Shown here in pieces: positions 1-11,902 of a DNA stretch of 64,000 nucleotides (within the stretch, counting starts at the first letter, position 1; every line of letters starts with the position of its first letter). A model generated the notes under the pieces. That model did no database searches. It was not told the origin of the DNA and saw only the letters and a list, made by a program, of their open reading frames with translations. Position numbers and translations under genes: made by a program. Origin of the DNA: Pilatotrama ljubarskyi (lineage: Eukaryota; Basidiomycota; Agaricomycetes; Polyporales; Polyporaceae); contig MU277672.1 of NCBI GenBank assembly GCA_022385805.1, positions 850,012 to 914,011 of the forward strand, given 5' to 3'.

Positions 1-181
1 TCCGTACCACATCACTATCTATAATGCGCATGAGTCTTCTGTCCTTAATGCCATGTTTTTGGACCGAGAAACGCGTTTTCCCGAGTCGAACCTCAAGCCG
101 GGTGTAGCTTGGCTGGACGGACGCAGAAAACACTGCTCGCGGCACGTGAAAGGCGCCCATGCACCTCTCCTGGGGACGGCC

Positions 182-847
182 ATGGTCAGGCTCCCCCTCT
201 CCCTCTCTTCCTCCTCCACCTCCTTTGCCGTAAAGCCACGCCAAGGGCTACGGGCATTCCACACATCAATCTCGCGAAGCCATCTCGTAGGCCCTCCAGA
301 TCCGGTCTCGCACCTCCGCCCGGTCATCTACGACGATGCGCCTCCGCCGCCTGCTCCCCGCGTCAGGCATCCGTACTCGCTGACGGAGTTCACGGGCGAC
401 ACACGCGAGTACCAATGGAAGATGCAGAGGCAGGATCTCGACGCGTTCAACCATGCTTTCTGGCTTGACGTGAGTGTTTCTGCGCCTTTGCTTCCTATAC
501 AGCCCCCTACTCCAGCCCTTACCCCGGGGTCCCTCCTGCTATGCATCTATCACTAGAACTGACATGCTGTTCGCCTTCCGACACAACAGAGCAACACCCG
601 ATTTTACGCCGCCAAAGACGCAGTCCTGCAGAGCCTCCCCGAGGGGGCGAGCGCCGAGCAGCGAGAGCACGCGCTCTCCGACTTCTACGCCCGCTGGGTC
701 GCGCAAGAGCGCGCGCGCATGGCCGCGTACGATGCCGAGTGGCGCAAGCGGAACTGGTCGACGATCATGCTGGGCGCGCGGGTGAGGTACCAGGAGTTCG
801 TGGCGCGGGTGATGCACCCGTTCGGGCGGGGAGGGCAGGATGAGTAG
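182..847 (+). CDS. COA8: COA8/APOPT1-family cytochrome c oxidase assembly factor 8 (mitochondrial)
   Basis: Two exons (182-469, 590-847) encode about 181 residues. The intron has GTGAGT...CAG ends and phase 0. The N-terminus is rich in Arg, Ser and hydrophobic residues with no early acidic residues, as in a mitochondrial presequence. The conserved core follows: the motif GPPDPVSHLRPV (from about residue 40), then a WxMQRQDLDAFNHAFW block that crosses towards the exon junction. Both are hallmarks of the APOPT/COA8 family (formerly DUF2315), matrix proteins that support cytochrome c oxidase assembly. The start at 182 was chosen because it opens directly on the presequence; an upstream in-frame ATG at 53 adds residues with no targeting character. 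The gene converges on NUP133, with 138 bp between stop codons. Family assignment rests on motif recall, not a search. Confidence 0.85.
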
Positions 848-985
848 CGCGTATGTGTATGATAGCTGCAGGATGCCTTAGGCTCTTCGCTACCGTAGAG
901 CCAGCTTCATGTTCCGAACATCGGACAGCAAGCACACATGTACAGGACGCGTATAATCATATCTTGGGCACCGGGCGCTCGAGGC

Positions 986-3900
986 TCACGAACTACCCGA
1001 AGCGCCTTCGTCCATACTGACGAGCTGCTCCATGCTCTGGTAGATCGCGTCCAGGTCCAGATCCTGCAGCACCCGGCTGTCGCGCCAATAGTCGCGCTCG
1101 ACCGCGCTGACCTCCTCGGGCGACATGCTGGGCCAGCGGAGCGCGAGCTCGTCCTCGGAGGGCACGTCCAGTGCCTCGGCGGGCGGGAGCTTGTAGCCCT
1201 CCGGCCGCTGCCGCTTAGGCGCGACGGCCTGCAGCGCAGCGTACAGCGCGGTGCTGCGCAGGCGCTGGTTCAACTCTTCGTCGGATACTCCGGTCGTTTG
1301 ACGGATCATGTTCCAGCTGGTGGGCGGGTCACATCATCCCAGATCGCGGAAGAGGGCCGGGAGGAAGACTTACTCATCGTGAATATATATCCTGCGCCAG
1401 ACGTTCCTGAACACGCTTAGCCTTCTCGAGCTCGGGATGTTCTGGTGGTCTTTGTGAGCAACAAGAGCAATGGAGGACGTTGTGCGCGGACTTACCTCCG
1501 CGCGCGCAAGGAGGTGCAGGGCGGTCGCATAGTCTTCCACCCGCTCGTAGTTGTCCTTCAGGCTGAGCAATTCCGCCATGTCCTCCACCGAAAGCGCCTT
1601 GCCTTGTAAGAGCTGGCGCACGAGGAATTTGAAGACCTACGCGAAGAGTTAGCTCTCACGGATTATCAGACAGGCCAAACGGCTCACGTTGTAGAGCGCT
1701 CTGCGGTTGCTCAGGTTTGCCGCCTTCTTCTGGGCGATCGTCTCTACCTGCGTCTCCAAGGATTGACGTCCCCGAACAGACGCGAGCGCAGACTTGAGGT
1801 CCTCAATAAGCGTCTCGTGTACGCTCACGAAGTCCAAGCCGTCGTGGAAGGCTAGCGGGCATGTTTGTTAGGATTGAACAACACTGCATTTTCGGTCGGA
1901 CGCACCATCCAGAACATCCTGGTTAATGGTCTTCGTGCCTTCATGCAGCTGCGCCAGGTGTGACAGTTTGCCGATACTGAGCATGAGCTGAAGAAGCACA
2001 GGTCAGACGCTGGTGACAGGGATGAGAGGACGCTGAGAACACCTACATGTTTCGATACCAGCTCAGGGGCATGTTCGGCCTCGGTGAGCAACGCTTGCGA
2101 AGCAAGTGCATACCGACCCCGTCCGAGATCATGGATCCACGAGATACCTGGGTGCGGATGCTCCGCAAAGAATGTATCCAGGTACTCGCTGTGACTCTGG
2201 GCGAACATTGTGCGCAACTCGCCTGTGCAACAAAGATCAAGACGAATTAAAATTATCAGGGATGACGAGGAGACATACCATGCTCGATGTACCACTGGTA
2301 CAGCTCCGTCGTGAAGGCTTCCTTGAACTTCTGGATATAGTTCTCGATGCGAGCGGCATTGGGATTGTCTTCCGGAGGGTAAATCTTTCCTTTGTGGCAG
2401 AGTGACGCGAGGCTACGGAAGTCGTGGTAATCTTCCGCAAGCCTGAAGGCCTCATTCGCAAACCCGTTGCGTCCTGCGAAAGAGCCGTTAAGTGCTGAGT
2501 CGTCCTGAGCATCAGTCAAACTTACTGAGCACTTCCAAGGCTTCCGGCCGAAGCTGACGGAACCGGTCTTCGAGTAGAGACCGCTCCCTCTCCACTCCGG
2601 TCTCATCTGCGGCGCTAGGGCTATGCACATTTTCTTAGGTCAACGTCTTCGGTACATGTACGTGAACGCTCCCACCTTGCCAACCAGTCCAACCTCTCCT
2701 GTATGCATCGGAATAGACATGAAGCGAGCTCAGGCAGCTGTGCTCTGGGGACCTTCTTACTCTCGGCAGTCTCCGAGTCGCCTGAGTGTGCTTCGACGAG
2801 CTGCGTTGTCACATTGAACAACTCATTCACGATTTCGACGACCTCGGGCTGACTAGTCCAAGGATCGATCATGGGAAGGACGACGCCATAAACGCCCAAG
2901 TTGTATGCGCGATAACTGTGAGCAGATTGGAGAATAGTCTGAAGAGTGGATATCAATATCGCCATTGGATACAGGACCGCATACACCTACCAAGACGACT
3001 TGATTCGCCTGGGGGACAGTTTCAGTCGGCTTGCCATTCATCTCCGATGACGAGCGTCGGACGAGCTCTGCCACATGCGGTAGAAGTCCTCCCAAATCTC
3101 GTACTCGCAGTCTGAGGAACGCGCGAAGACAGTCTTCGTGGTGGCCCTCTCCCACGTCGTTCATATATCGATACACCGCTTCGTAGAGAACGTCGTCCGT
3201 ATGGCCGGCACTATACCGGCTGTCAGTACATAAAGGCGGCCTGCCGGGAAATGTCATACCGAAGAGATTCGTTGTGGCGCAACCAAAGTTGGTGAGCAGC
3301 ATAGAGCTTCTCAGCATCTGCCGCCAGTGTTTGACGGCTTCGCTGAGACATCTGTACGCTGGATGTCAGTGAACGCTCTCATAGGCGAGAGGGGCGTGCA
3401 TACCTTCGTCAACGCGGAGTTGTCATTGATGAACTTGATAAGGAAGCTCAGCCTCTCCTTGCGTCCAGTCATTTGAGCATGGAGATCATGGTGGGCACGA
3501 ACAACCTCGGTATCTGGCAGCAATGGTTATGTTCCAGCCAAGTCGACGTTTCACGAACAATAGACTAACCTGACTCGAGGATAGCCGCGCTGAGCTGTTC
3601 AGCACCGGACATCAAGGCTTCCTCGTCAATCTCAGGAGGGAAACTGAAGTGCAGGGGGTTCTATGAAGAGTACCCTGTCAGTGAGGAACGTACCTCAATT
3701 GATCTTACGGAACGTACCTCAGGCAATGAACCATACAGGATAGCTTTTGTCATGGTAGACTTGATGAGGTTAGCACGACCAGGCTCGGGGTGGAAACTCG
3801 CCACTTCGTCCAAGTCGATGGTGGTCTTCATCATAGTCGCAGCAGTCAGGACCAAGAACTCGCTTTCCCCCTGCACAACGCCCAAACCGAGAGTGCGGTC

Positions 3901-5624
3901 CATCGCAGACTTGAGCTCAAGGCGATCCATATACTCGTTTTCTGTCAAATTTATGTGAGCTTCACCCCATGAAGCCCTGGTTCAGCCTACCTTGAGAGCA
4001 GATCGTCACGGCATCGCCGAATTGGATAGCAAGCAGTTTCTCTGGTACGACGACCTGGATCCTGGGATGCATAGGCGCTCCGGAGCTCGAGGTCTGTTTC
4101 ACCGTGGCTATGAATACGAGCTGACATGAGGCAAGCCAGCACTTACGCTCTGGTATGGTACCGCTTGAACCTTCGTGACAGTGAACGCATCGGGGAGATG
4201 TCTCAAGTAGACGACCGCGTAGACACGGCGAGGATGCGGCGCGAGATCCGTCGAGGTGCCATCTTCCTGTCCAGCCCACGAGACCAACATCACCATGTCG
4301 CCTGGCCTACATCGTTCGCTCGCATAAGTATCGCCGGAGCCACTGCGAATTCTAGACAGACGCACTTTTGCAGCTTCAAGTCCAACAGCTCCAGGTCGAG
4401 CTCCAGGTCACTTTCTGGGGCACTGGTGAAATGCTCCCGAACAGCTGCACGGGTCTGTTCGCCGATATCTTCTTCCGTAATTAGCTTTTCCCAGCCTTCA
4501 ATCGCCATGTTCCACTTCTGCAGCCTGAGGTCCACCAACGCCCACACGAGCCTGCCGGATGCACCGCGTTCCAGTTCCTCAGCTGCGACAGCACTGATGA
4601 AACCACGCTGCGGCTGCTGGTCTGGGTCGGAGAAAAATCCAGGTAGGAACCGGGAGAGCGACGATTGCGGACGACCGAACGGATGAACCGAGAGATGGTA
4701 TTTTCCGCCAGCGGAGGTGACCAGGAGGCGGAACAGTCTACCAGCGGAGGTTGATGCGATGAAGGTTTGCGACTGGATTGGCAGTCATGAGTACACAGGC
4801 AGGGCAACGACATGCTTCCCTTACATCTGCTCTGACAAAACTTGTTACATTCTCCCCTTCCTCCAGGTCGAGCAAGGAGAACGAGAAGTTGTCGCCACCG
4901 GCGAGGCCCATGCCTATACTGTCCCAGAAACGTATTTGACCAATATTAGAGCAGATGATCAGACCAGGTTCTCGCTGTGTGCCGAATGGAACGAGTGCGT
5001 GGAAGGGAGTGGCCATTGGTGGAGGGTACGCTTCCTTGGGGCAGCCGAATATGTAGCAGGTGGGCGTGCCAGTCAAGGCCTATGAGACCTGCTCAGTATG
5101 AATTCCCCCGAATGTGCTCTGAAAAGATACCTGGCTGTACTTCCACACGAAGCAGGTACGAAGCGATGCGACGACGGCAAAGCCGGTCAAGGTATCGACA
5201 TCACCGGTATATGCATCTCTGTAGAAGTCTATGAACTGAATGAGAATACCACTCCTTCCGTGCAACGCATCCCACACTCACCAGCATTGCGCAGGGCTTG
5301 CTTGACCTCCATAGGCAGTTGCGCATAGAACGTGACGGTCATCTCTTTCGATTTGGAGAAGACGGTGTCCGTCCTCAACCCGCGCTCGAACACTTCAGAC
5401 GACTCGTCGTCTACATCCATCCCGGACCCCGACAGAACAGATTCGTCGTCCTTCACGGCTGGCAAGTTTCCTATGCGTCGCGCCGGCGTAGAGAAGCGCG
5501 ACTGTGGCTGCGTGCTCCCGCCGGCGCGAGTGCGTCTCGCCACACCCTGCCGCGGAGGCGAAGGAGACATGCCGATAGACGAGTAACGCGTCGTGCGCCG
5601 CGGGTGCGGGGAGAATGTCGCCAT
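986..5624 (-). CDS. NUP133: Nucleoporin NUP133 (Y-complex scaffold)
   Basis: A long minus-strand gene with many (about fifteen or more) short introns, coding for roughly 1,200 residues, the usual size for Nup133. The start at 5624 opens a Ser/Pro/Arg-rich tail (MATFSPHPRR...). The N-terminal Nucleoporin_N beta-propeller follows, with blocks LVPFGTQREPGLI and IRFWDSIGMGLAGGDNF, typical of the Nup133/Nup155 superfamily. Middle exons carry FPPEIDEEAL and HAQMTGRKERLSFL. The C-terminal alpha-helical stack includes FANEAFRLAEDYHDF and LASLCHKG, and the protein ends in acidic helices around ALRWPSMSPEEV. By homology it sits in the outer ring of the nuclear pore (Nup84/Nup107-160 complex). The gene is head-to-head with the PRCC-domain gene, 165 bp between start codons. 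All recognisable blocks are colinear on one strand, so I treat this as one gene; individual exon borders were not all fixed. Confidence 0.85.
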
Positions 5625-5789
5625 GGCTGAACAAGCAGACGCGCCACCGAGAGCGAGAATAAGACAGGCAGCGAGACGTCGTGCGAAGGACGAAGAGAAC
5701 GAGGCGCGTCTGCGGCCAAACCCACAACGCGTCTTGCCTCAACCGCGCTCGGAAACTGCCGAACCTCTCCTCCTGCTCCCCTCACCATC

Positions 5790-7225
5790 ATGCTCGGCGT
5801 CGAAGGCTACGGCAGCGACAGCGACAATGGCAGCGACAACGAGACTACCCAGCAGACACCTTCGACTGCTACGAGCGCACCTCTAGCCAGTAAACTGCCT
5901 GCTCCGGCCAAAAAGTCGACATTCTCTCTTCCACCACCCTCCACCTCCTCGAGCTCATCTTCAAAACCATCCTCAGCGCTTTCACTGCCTCCACCTAAGC
6001 CGAAGAAAGCACCCAAGAAGATTGCGATAGGACTGCCGAGCTTGCCCAAGGACAGCGATCGTGACACCTCTGACACAGATGAACGACCTCCCGCGAAGAA
6101 GCCACGGCTAGAGTCTGGTGCTGGTGCTTCTGCTTTGCTCTCGATGCTGCCGGCTCCGAAGAACAAGGCCCCTGTTGCTCCCGAAGCCGAGCGAGTACTA
6201 GGAGCTGGACGAGGACCGGGCTTAGTGTTCAAGACCGCCCCTAGTACCTCCACCTCCACCAGAACTGCGACAGTGGAGGATGCAGAGGAAGCGGAGGATG
6301 ATGCGGAACCTCGCGATACCCTCGACTCGTCGTACTCCGCCCTTTTGGAAGAGAAGGTGGAGAAGAAACCGTCGATACCGTTCATGCCAACCTCCGTAGC
6401 ACGCGGGAAGGCCAACGTGTCCCTCGAAGAGAAGCATACCACTCCGATATCGCGACCATCCGTCTCATCCGCTCCTGCCGTCGACTTCTTCTCCCTTAGT
6501 GAGTATGGAGTTTTCTGTCAGTGTATCACAATGCTCACAGAGTCTGCTAGGTACAACCCCAGCCTCGTCGTCACGAATCACCACCCTGCCGTCCGTATCT
6601 GCCGCGCCACCAGTTTCTACTGAGCCCGCTCTCCACGTCCCATCCGCCGCACCCAAAGTCGAGGACTTTGTCCCGCCAGAACCCACACCGACCGATCCCT
6701 ACCCAGGGTACTACCTCCTCCCGTCCGGCCAGTGGGCGGCATACGACCCTGCGTACTACAAGAAGTTCTACGACAAATGGAAGCGCGAGTACGATGCGCA
6801 CGTCCGCGCGCTCGAGAAGGGCAAGATCAAGGGCTTCGAAGATGCAGATAACGCCACGGAGGTGAACGCGCTCAAGGAGATGGAGAAGGCGAAGAAGGAG
6901 ATCCAGGAGCTGGAGGAGCGCAAGGCTCTGACCACCGCGGCCGAGGCTGTACCGGAAGCTCCCAAGATGAACATCAAGGTATGTCACCGTGCGGTCATAA
7001 ATCATGCATCCGCTCATGATTTTGCAGGGTGCTGCGTTGGGCGGCAGGGCCCGCACGAGGCATCAACTGTCCACCCTGCTCACAGAGGCCTACCAGAACA
7101 GAGAAGCTCTGGAGGAAAAGATCGCGCAAGGTCGGCGGAACAGGAAGGAGGCTGGGAACAAATATGGTGGGTGCAAGTGGCTCGCACTCTGTTGCATGCG
7201 CTCATATTGGTCCACAGGCTTCTGA
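5790..7225 (+). CDS. PRCC: PRCC-domain nuclear protein (mitotic checkpoint regulator / MAD2B-interacting family)
   Basis: Four exons (5790-6498, 6551-6978, 7028-7166, 7218-7225) give 427 residues. The first 220 residues are low-complexity Ser/Pro/Ala/Lys sequence beginning MLGVEGYGSDSD. The C-terminal PRCC domain contains PGYYLLPSGQWAAYDP, a Lys/Glu-rich helix, and the terminal signature RHQLSTLLTEAYQNREAL followed by GRRNRKEAGNKYGF. The last exon is only 8 nt (completing Gly-Phe-stop), and it restores exactly the NKYGF ending known from the family, which supports the 51-nt terminal intron 7167-7217. Human PRCC binds MAD2B and associates with spliceosomes; a nuclear mRNA-processing role is inferred. 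The gene is divergent from NUP133 and convergent with H2B (160 bp between stop codons). Confidence 0.85.
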
Positions 7226-7385
7226 ACTGCCTGTCAACCTCATACCCATCGTTCCTTCACTACCGAGCCCTTATCCAATCTCGAGCCACATATTCCGGAC
7301 AGCATGCGTCATATTAGAACAGGGCCTATGTATACAAGATATGCAGGATATGCGACAGATAGCGTGGTATCGTGATGGAAACATC

Positions 7386-8050
7386 CTACTTCTGGCTCGA
7401 CGAGAACTCTGTAACCGGGGTGAGTGAGACCGTCAACTGCGTATAGCTCTGAGGAGCGACGTACTGGTGACGGACTTCGTGCCCTCCGAGATGGCATGCT
7501 TCGCCAGCTCTCCTGGGAGGATGAGCCGCACAGCGGTCTGGATCTCCCGCGAGGAGATGGTTGACTTCTTCGAGTACGACGACAGCTCTGCGATACAGGT
7601 CAGGAAGCAGTGGAACTACGCTGGAAGATATATACGCACTGGAAGCCTCAGTCGCAATGCGCTCAAAGATGTCGTTGACGAAGGAGTTCAGAATGGCCAT
7701 GGCCTTGTTCGAGATACCCGTGTCCGGGTGGACCTGCTTGAGGACTGTACGGTCGCGAAGCTCTTGAACGGCCGTCCGACTTCCATGAGGTAAGGAACAC
7801 GTACCCTTGTAGACGTAGCTGCTCCAGGTCTCCTTGCGGACCTTCTTGCGCTTCTTCTTGTCGCCGTCGGCGCCAGAGGTGGTCGACTTGGAGGCGGTCT
7901 TCTTCGCCTTTGACTCGGCCTTCACGGGTGCCTTCGACGCAGTGGTAGAGGCAGGTGCCTTCGATGCAGAGGAAGCAGGCTAGGGTGCGTGTCTCAGCCT
8001 TAACTGTCAACATGTGGCTACGGAGCGTGGCAAAGTACCTTCGGGGCCAT
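7386..8050 (-). CDS. HTB1: Histone H2B
   Basis: Five exons on the minus strand encode about 145 residues. Exon 1 is just MAPK (12 nt); the last exon adds FSSSQK after the conserved TKSVTK. The Lys/Ala-rich tail ([20 protein letters not shown]) leads into the histone fold: [51 protein letters not shown] and [17 protein letters not shown]. The C-terminal lysine region that is mono-ubiquitinated in yeast H2B is present. All four introns are GT-AG. An intron-containing histone gene implies polyadenylated mRNA, usual for filamentous fungi. No paired H2A gene lies within the window; in many fungi H2A and H2B are divergent neighbours, so the local arrangement differs. Confidence 0.95.
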
Positions 8051-8507
8051 TTAAGATAGTCTGGTCAACTTCATCAGTATGTTGGCATAACTATATGGCT
8101 CAGACACTACTCTGCTCACCTTGTACTTGGGTAGAGGTGTGTGGGTGGATGGTGGGGGGAGGCAAGAGAGTTGGAAGCCAGGGAGGCTCGCGTCGAGGAC
8201 TATAAGGGTTTCAACAAGGTCACGTGCAGACGCGTCGCTTTGCAGCCACACTCGCGTCGCACGCGTAGGCGCCCATGCCCAGTTGCCCGTCGCGCGTCCC
8301 CATCACCTTTGATCCGTGGATCGAGATCGGCTCCGGAGAACCCTCCGCGTTCCGTTGTCCACCAATGTCTATTCGCCGGAGACTCCACAACCACCGCAAT
8401 ATTCTGCAGCACTTTGACAGAGGGCGGCCCAAACTGGAAGTTCAGAGCGACCAGAGTGGGATGGTCATTTCTGTCATTGTTCTGGATAGTACATATACAC
8501 TAGCTCG
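8051..8507. other. Intergenic: H2B upstream region / 3' side of HTD2-like gene
   Basis: This 457 bp spacer must hold the H2B promoter (minus strand) and the HTD2-like 3' end is at its right edge. I see no convincing ORF. A TATATGG-like string lies near 8091, but too close to the start codon to be called confidently. Confidence 0.4.
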
Positions 8508-9738
8508 TCATGCTTTGGCAAAGGTGATCTTGCCCGTCATGCCCACCACCTTGCTCGCTGTCTCTTCCGCCCATACGATCACTGTGTCCTTGTCTGCTTG
8601 CGCACCGCAAATCTTGACAGGCCGATTGACAACGAGGGGGTTGACTGCGCGATACTCGAACGATTTGAACGCCGAACCTGGGAACTGGAGCGCCGTGACG
8701 TCCAAGAGCATCAATGCCGTCAAGGGTCCATGCACAAGTCTCTCTGCGAGGCTGTCAGCATGTCCGCGGCGCGGCCGGTTCGGCGACGTACCGGGATAGC
8801 CTTCGGACTTCTGTGCGTACTCCTTGTCCAAGTGGATATAGTGCCCGTTGAAGGTGAGTGCGGAGAACCGGAAAAGAGTCGTCGGGGAAGGGAGGTACTC
8901 GAAGGTGAAGTCCGGGACAGGTAAGTCTTTCACTGCAACGCTCCGAAGTCAGTCGTCCATTCCGCGCTGCTCCTACCGGCTGAGACGGCCTACCCTCCTT
9001 CGCGCCCCTCCTATTGCCGGCGACTGCCAAGTAGACGTGAGAGCGCTCCTCTTCGATGCATACCTCGTCGCCGTCCCGCTTCCTGTACTCTATCTTCTGG
9101 GACACGAACACCATCGGCGTCCCCTTCTCGAATCCCTTCTTGGACACTGCGCCGATTGTGGCTAGGGCGGTCGCGCGGTCGCCGACGCACAACGGCCGCT
9201 TCCATTCCATCCGCCCGCCCGCCCACATGCGCCGGGTGAAGGGCTCTGGGGGGCAAAAGTCCGTGTCCGTCCCGTCTGATCGCAGCGCGCTCTCGGGGTT
9301 CCGTGGATGGAAGAAAACCAGATGGTGGCCGTACCCTAGGGGCGCACCTTCCTGCGGCGGCGTGTACGCTCGCAGCGTCCCGTCGCGCGTGGGAAGGGTG
9401 ATGTACAGGTCCGCGAGGTGTTCTGGACGGAGCGTGTCGTCCAGGGTGAGGTGCTTATCTGCGCTAATCCACCGGTCGAGCGAGTCCAGGTCGACGCCGA
9501 GAGCGGGCGGCGGTGGAGGTGGAGACGAGTAGTGACGTCGCGAAGGAATGCGCTGCGGGACGCCACGACGGCATGATGATGCAGCGACGGTGAGAGGGCG
9601 GCGGGGGGCAGCTGGCGATGGCCGACGTCAGTGCATGCTTCGCTGCGAATGGAGATGCAAGGACACGGATAGGGTGAAGCATAGGGGAGGATTAAACGCA
9701 CCCTTCGCAGCCCGGAGAATAGGAGGCCGTGGCAGCAT
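8508..9738 (-). CDS. HTD2: HTD2-like mitochondrial 3-hydroxyacyl-thioester dehydratase (hotdog fold)
   Basis: The body contains RWISADKHLTLDDTL, the stretch GYGHHLVFFHPRNPES, and the C-terminal hotdog signature FRFSALTFNGHYIHLDKEYA-GYP, then LVHGPLTALMLLD after an intron. These match fungal Htd2 / mesaconyl-CoA-hydratase-like dehydratases, which carry out the dehydration step of mitochondrial type II fatty-acid synthesis. The reading frame has no ATG at the 5' end unless a first exon at 9738 is used: it encodes MLPRPPILRAAK, splices at a GTGCGT donor, and joins an acceptor in frame with the body. That produces an Arg-rich, acid-free leader, as expected of a mitochondrial presequence, so I chose this start. 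The GYP-to-LVHGP intron is also needed. Function is inferred from the family; substrate specificity cannot be read from sequence. Confidence 0.75.
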
Positions 9739-11106
9739 CCGGATACGAGTACGACAATGCACTGGATATACAGGTCGTCGTTCGGGCTGAAATCTGTGGA
9801 TTAGTCCGACGAAGGGGCTTGCTGGGACGCCGAAGGCCGCCGAGATTGCGCTTGTGGCGCACCTGACGAATCTAGGAAGCCCCGCTACACGCCCTGAGTC
9901 GGCTGGTTCCAGCAAGTGCGAGTTTGGTACGTGTGTGAAGTTCTGGCTGTATGAGTCGGACTAAAGTTCATTCGTATATGGCAGGTGGCCGAGATGGCTG
10001 CGATGCGTTTTGCCCTGGCGCGGCAGATGCTCAGTTATCCGGAGACAATGAGACCGTGACATCCGGAAAGCAACGAGCGTCGGGTGACTGGACGCGAAGC
10101 TCACGTCGAGGATAAAGAGGGCTTCGGCAAGCAGCAAGCGCAACGGTGAGCAGTACTGTATCGATTGTCTGTGGCACATTGGCACAAATTAGACTGTTAC
10201 AGGAACGGTCCGCGAAGGGTGTCGACGTGAAGCAGGTTCGCTGAGGCGCGTCCCGGCCATCCGGATGCTGCGTTCGTGACGCAGGGACTCGGAGTCCGGA
10301 TGATCGTACGGGTGGCCGATTATCACCCCCGCAGATCTCAGTCCAGGGGCATCAGATCTCGCGTCTGCACGAGGCTACGAACGAGGACGACAGCATCGCG
10401 ATCGGTGTTGATTGCAGTGACGACCCTCTTTTGTGCGGCTTGCCCAGGGAGGCGGACAATGGATGTCTGGCTGGCTGTCCGTGTGTACATGGGAACGTCT
10501 CGGTGCGTGAACTACGCTTCACACATGTGCGCGGCTGAAATCATGCGTTCGTTGCCAGCGGCGAGCGCGGCGAGCTTGAGTGCACCGGCGCAGTAAGCGG
10601 CGTGTGTGACAGGCGACGCGTGACAGTGCGCGTGACAGGCGCGCCGGTGGCTTGGTTGGCTGGGTCTACGTGCGTGAGCCTCCTGTCGCGGAATTCTGGC
10701 CACCGCGCTGGACGAGGAACGGGCATGAGGCTGGCGGTTGCGCTGTGGGCGTGGCCCCTGCGATTGCAATGGAGGATGCGGCGGCGACGGAGCCAGGGCC
10801 AGGGGGTGGGAGGGGTGGAAGAGGCAGGAAGCGCGCGGAAAAATGGAGGACGGCAGGGCGTGACGGGGAGCTGGAGTAAATACGGGCGGTGTGCGCGTCG
10901 CGCGTCTTGCCTCTCTCTTCCGTTCCCCATTGTTCTTCTCGGGTCACTCCCCGCCATGGCCCGTCTCTTGCCTTGACCTCCCTCATCCAGCTCCTCATTT
11001 AAAGCCCATCCCCACCTTCGCTTTCGATATCTTTATTTCCTCTCCCCCTCGCGCCCTCTCCTCCGCAAGCAATCCACCGCCCTCGTCGCCTGCGGCGCCC
11101 TCCACC
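9739..11106. other. Intergenic 1.4 kb between two divergent genes
   Basis: This spacer lies between the 5' ends of the HTD2-like gene (minus) and the unknown gene at 11107 (plus). Open frames here are short, overlap on both strands and show no protein family I recognise. The part from about 10890 to 11106 becomes pyrimidine-rich (CTC/TCC runs), as expected for the promoter and 5' UTR of the 11107 gene. Confidence 0.4.
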
Positions 11107-11902
11107 ATGGTCCCAATCATCTCCCCCAAGCCGCGCTCTGCGCCCGCACAGCTTCCCAACCGCCCAGCACCGAGGGGCCCATCGCCGCCATGCGATCCCG
11201 CCGACGACCCCTTCTACGTGAGTGGCTCCCCCGGCGCGTCTACACAGCCTCTCATCCTCCTCCACAGTTCGTCCCGGATCCGCGATCCCTCAAGAGCCCC
11301 CCGCGACTCCTATCACCATTTCGATTGCCGGAGGAAGCAGGACGCCCTAAAGTGAGCTGACTATATGCGCATCCTGCCCGCCCAACGCTGACATACGACC
11401 CCCGCAGTTATCTAAGCCTGCTCCCTGTAGCCCTACCAAGAGGCGTCGAGGCGTCTCATCTAACTTATCCCGCTCTGGGCGCCGCCGCCACACCGCCCGC
11501 TCAGAGTGCTGTATCAATACCTTCCCGAGACCCATCACTTCCCTCGACGAGCTTCCATGGATATCAGCTTTGACCATCCAGCCTGACTTCACCGATCCTT
11601 GGGACATCGCTGATCTCTCGCTCCTCAACGCGGACTGGCAGGCAATGTCGGAGGGCCCAGGACCCGTACGGCGCCGCAAGATGTCACTCCGCTCCGATCC
11701 GCTCTCGCAGTCCTCTCCCAAGCGCGCTGAGTCGCCAACCCCCGTCTCGTTCCCATTCGCTTCAACGGATGGGGCGCCGCAGACGCCGTATCCGCGATCG
11801 TTCGCCGACCCATCGGAGGTTGTCTTCCACGCATTGCATCCGATCTTCCCGTCGGACGTCGCCTATCCCCCGAATCGGACCGACAACGAGATGTCTCCGT
11901 GA
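11107..11902 (+). CDS. Hypothetical protein, Ser/Pro/Arg-rich
   Basis: Three exons (11107-11217, 11268-11351, 11408-11902) join cleanly in phase 0 to give 229 residues; both introns have GTGAGY donors and CAG acceptors. The product starts MVPIISPKPRSAPAQ, has Arg/Lys-rich stretches (CSPTKRRRG, RSGRRRHTARSE) and a more ordered segment SLDELPWISAL followed by DFTDPWDIADLSLL. It then runs into Ser/Pro-rich sequence with possible phosphorylation sites (SPKRAESPTP). No known domain, signal peptide or membrane segment is visible. Clean splice joins and a long pyrimidine-rich leader support a real gene, but the function is unknown. It is probably lineage-restricted. Confidence 0.6.

Noticed and set aside
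5807..6442. 211-codon minus-strand open frame
   Set aside because: Antisense to the Ser/Pro-rich first exon of the PRCC gene; no conserved features.
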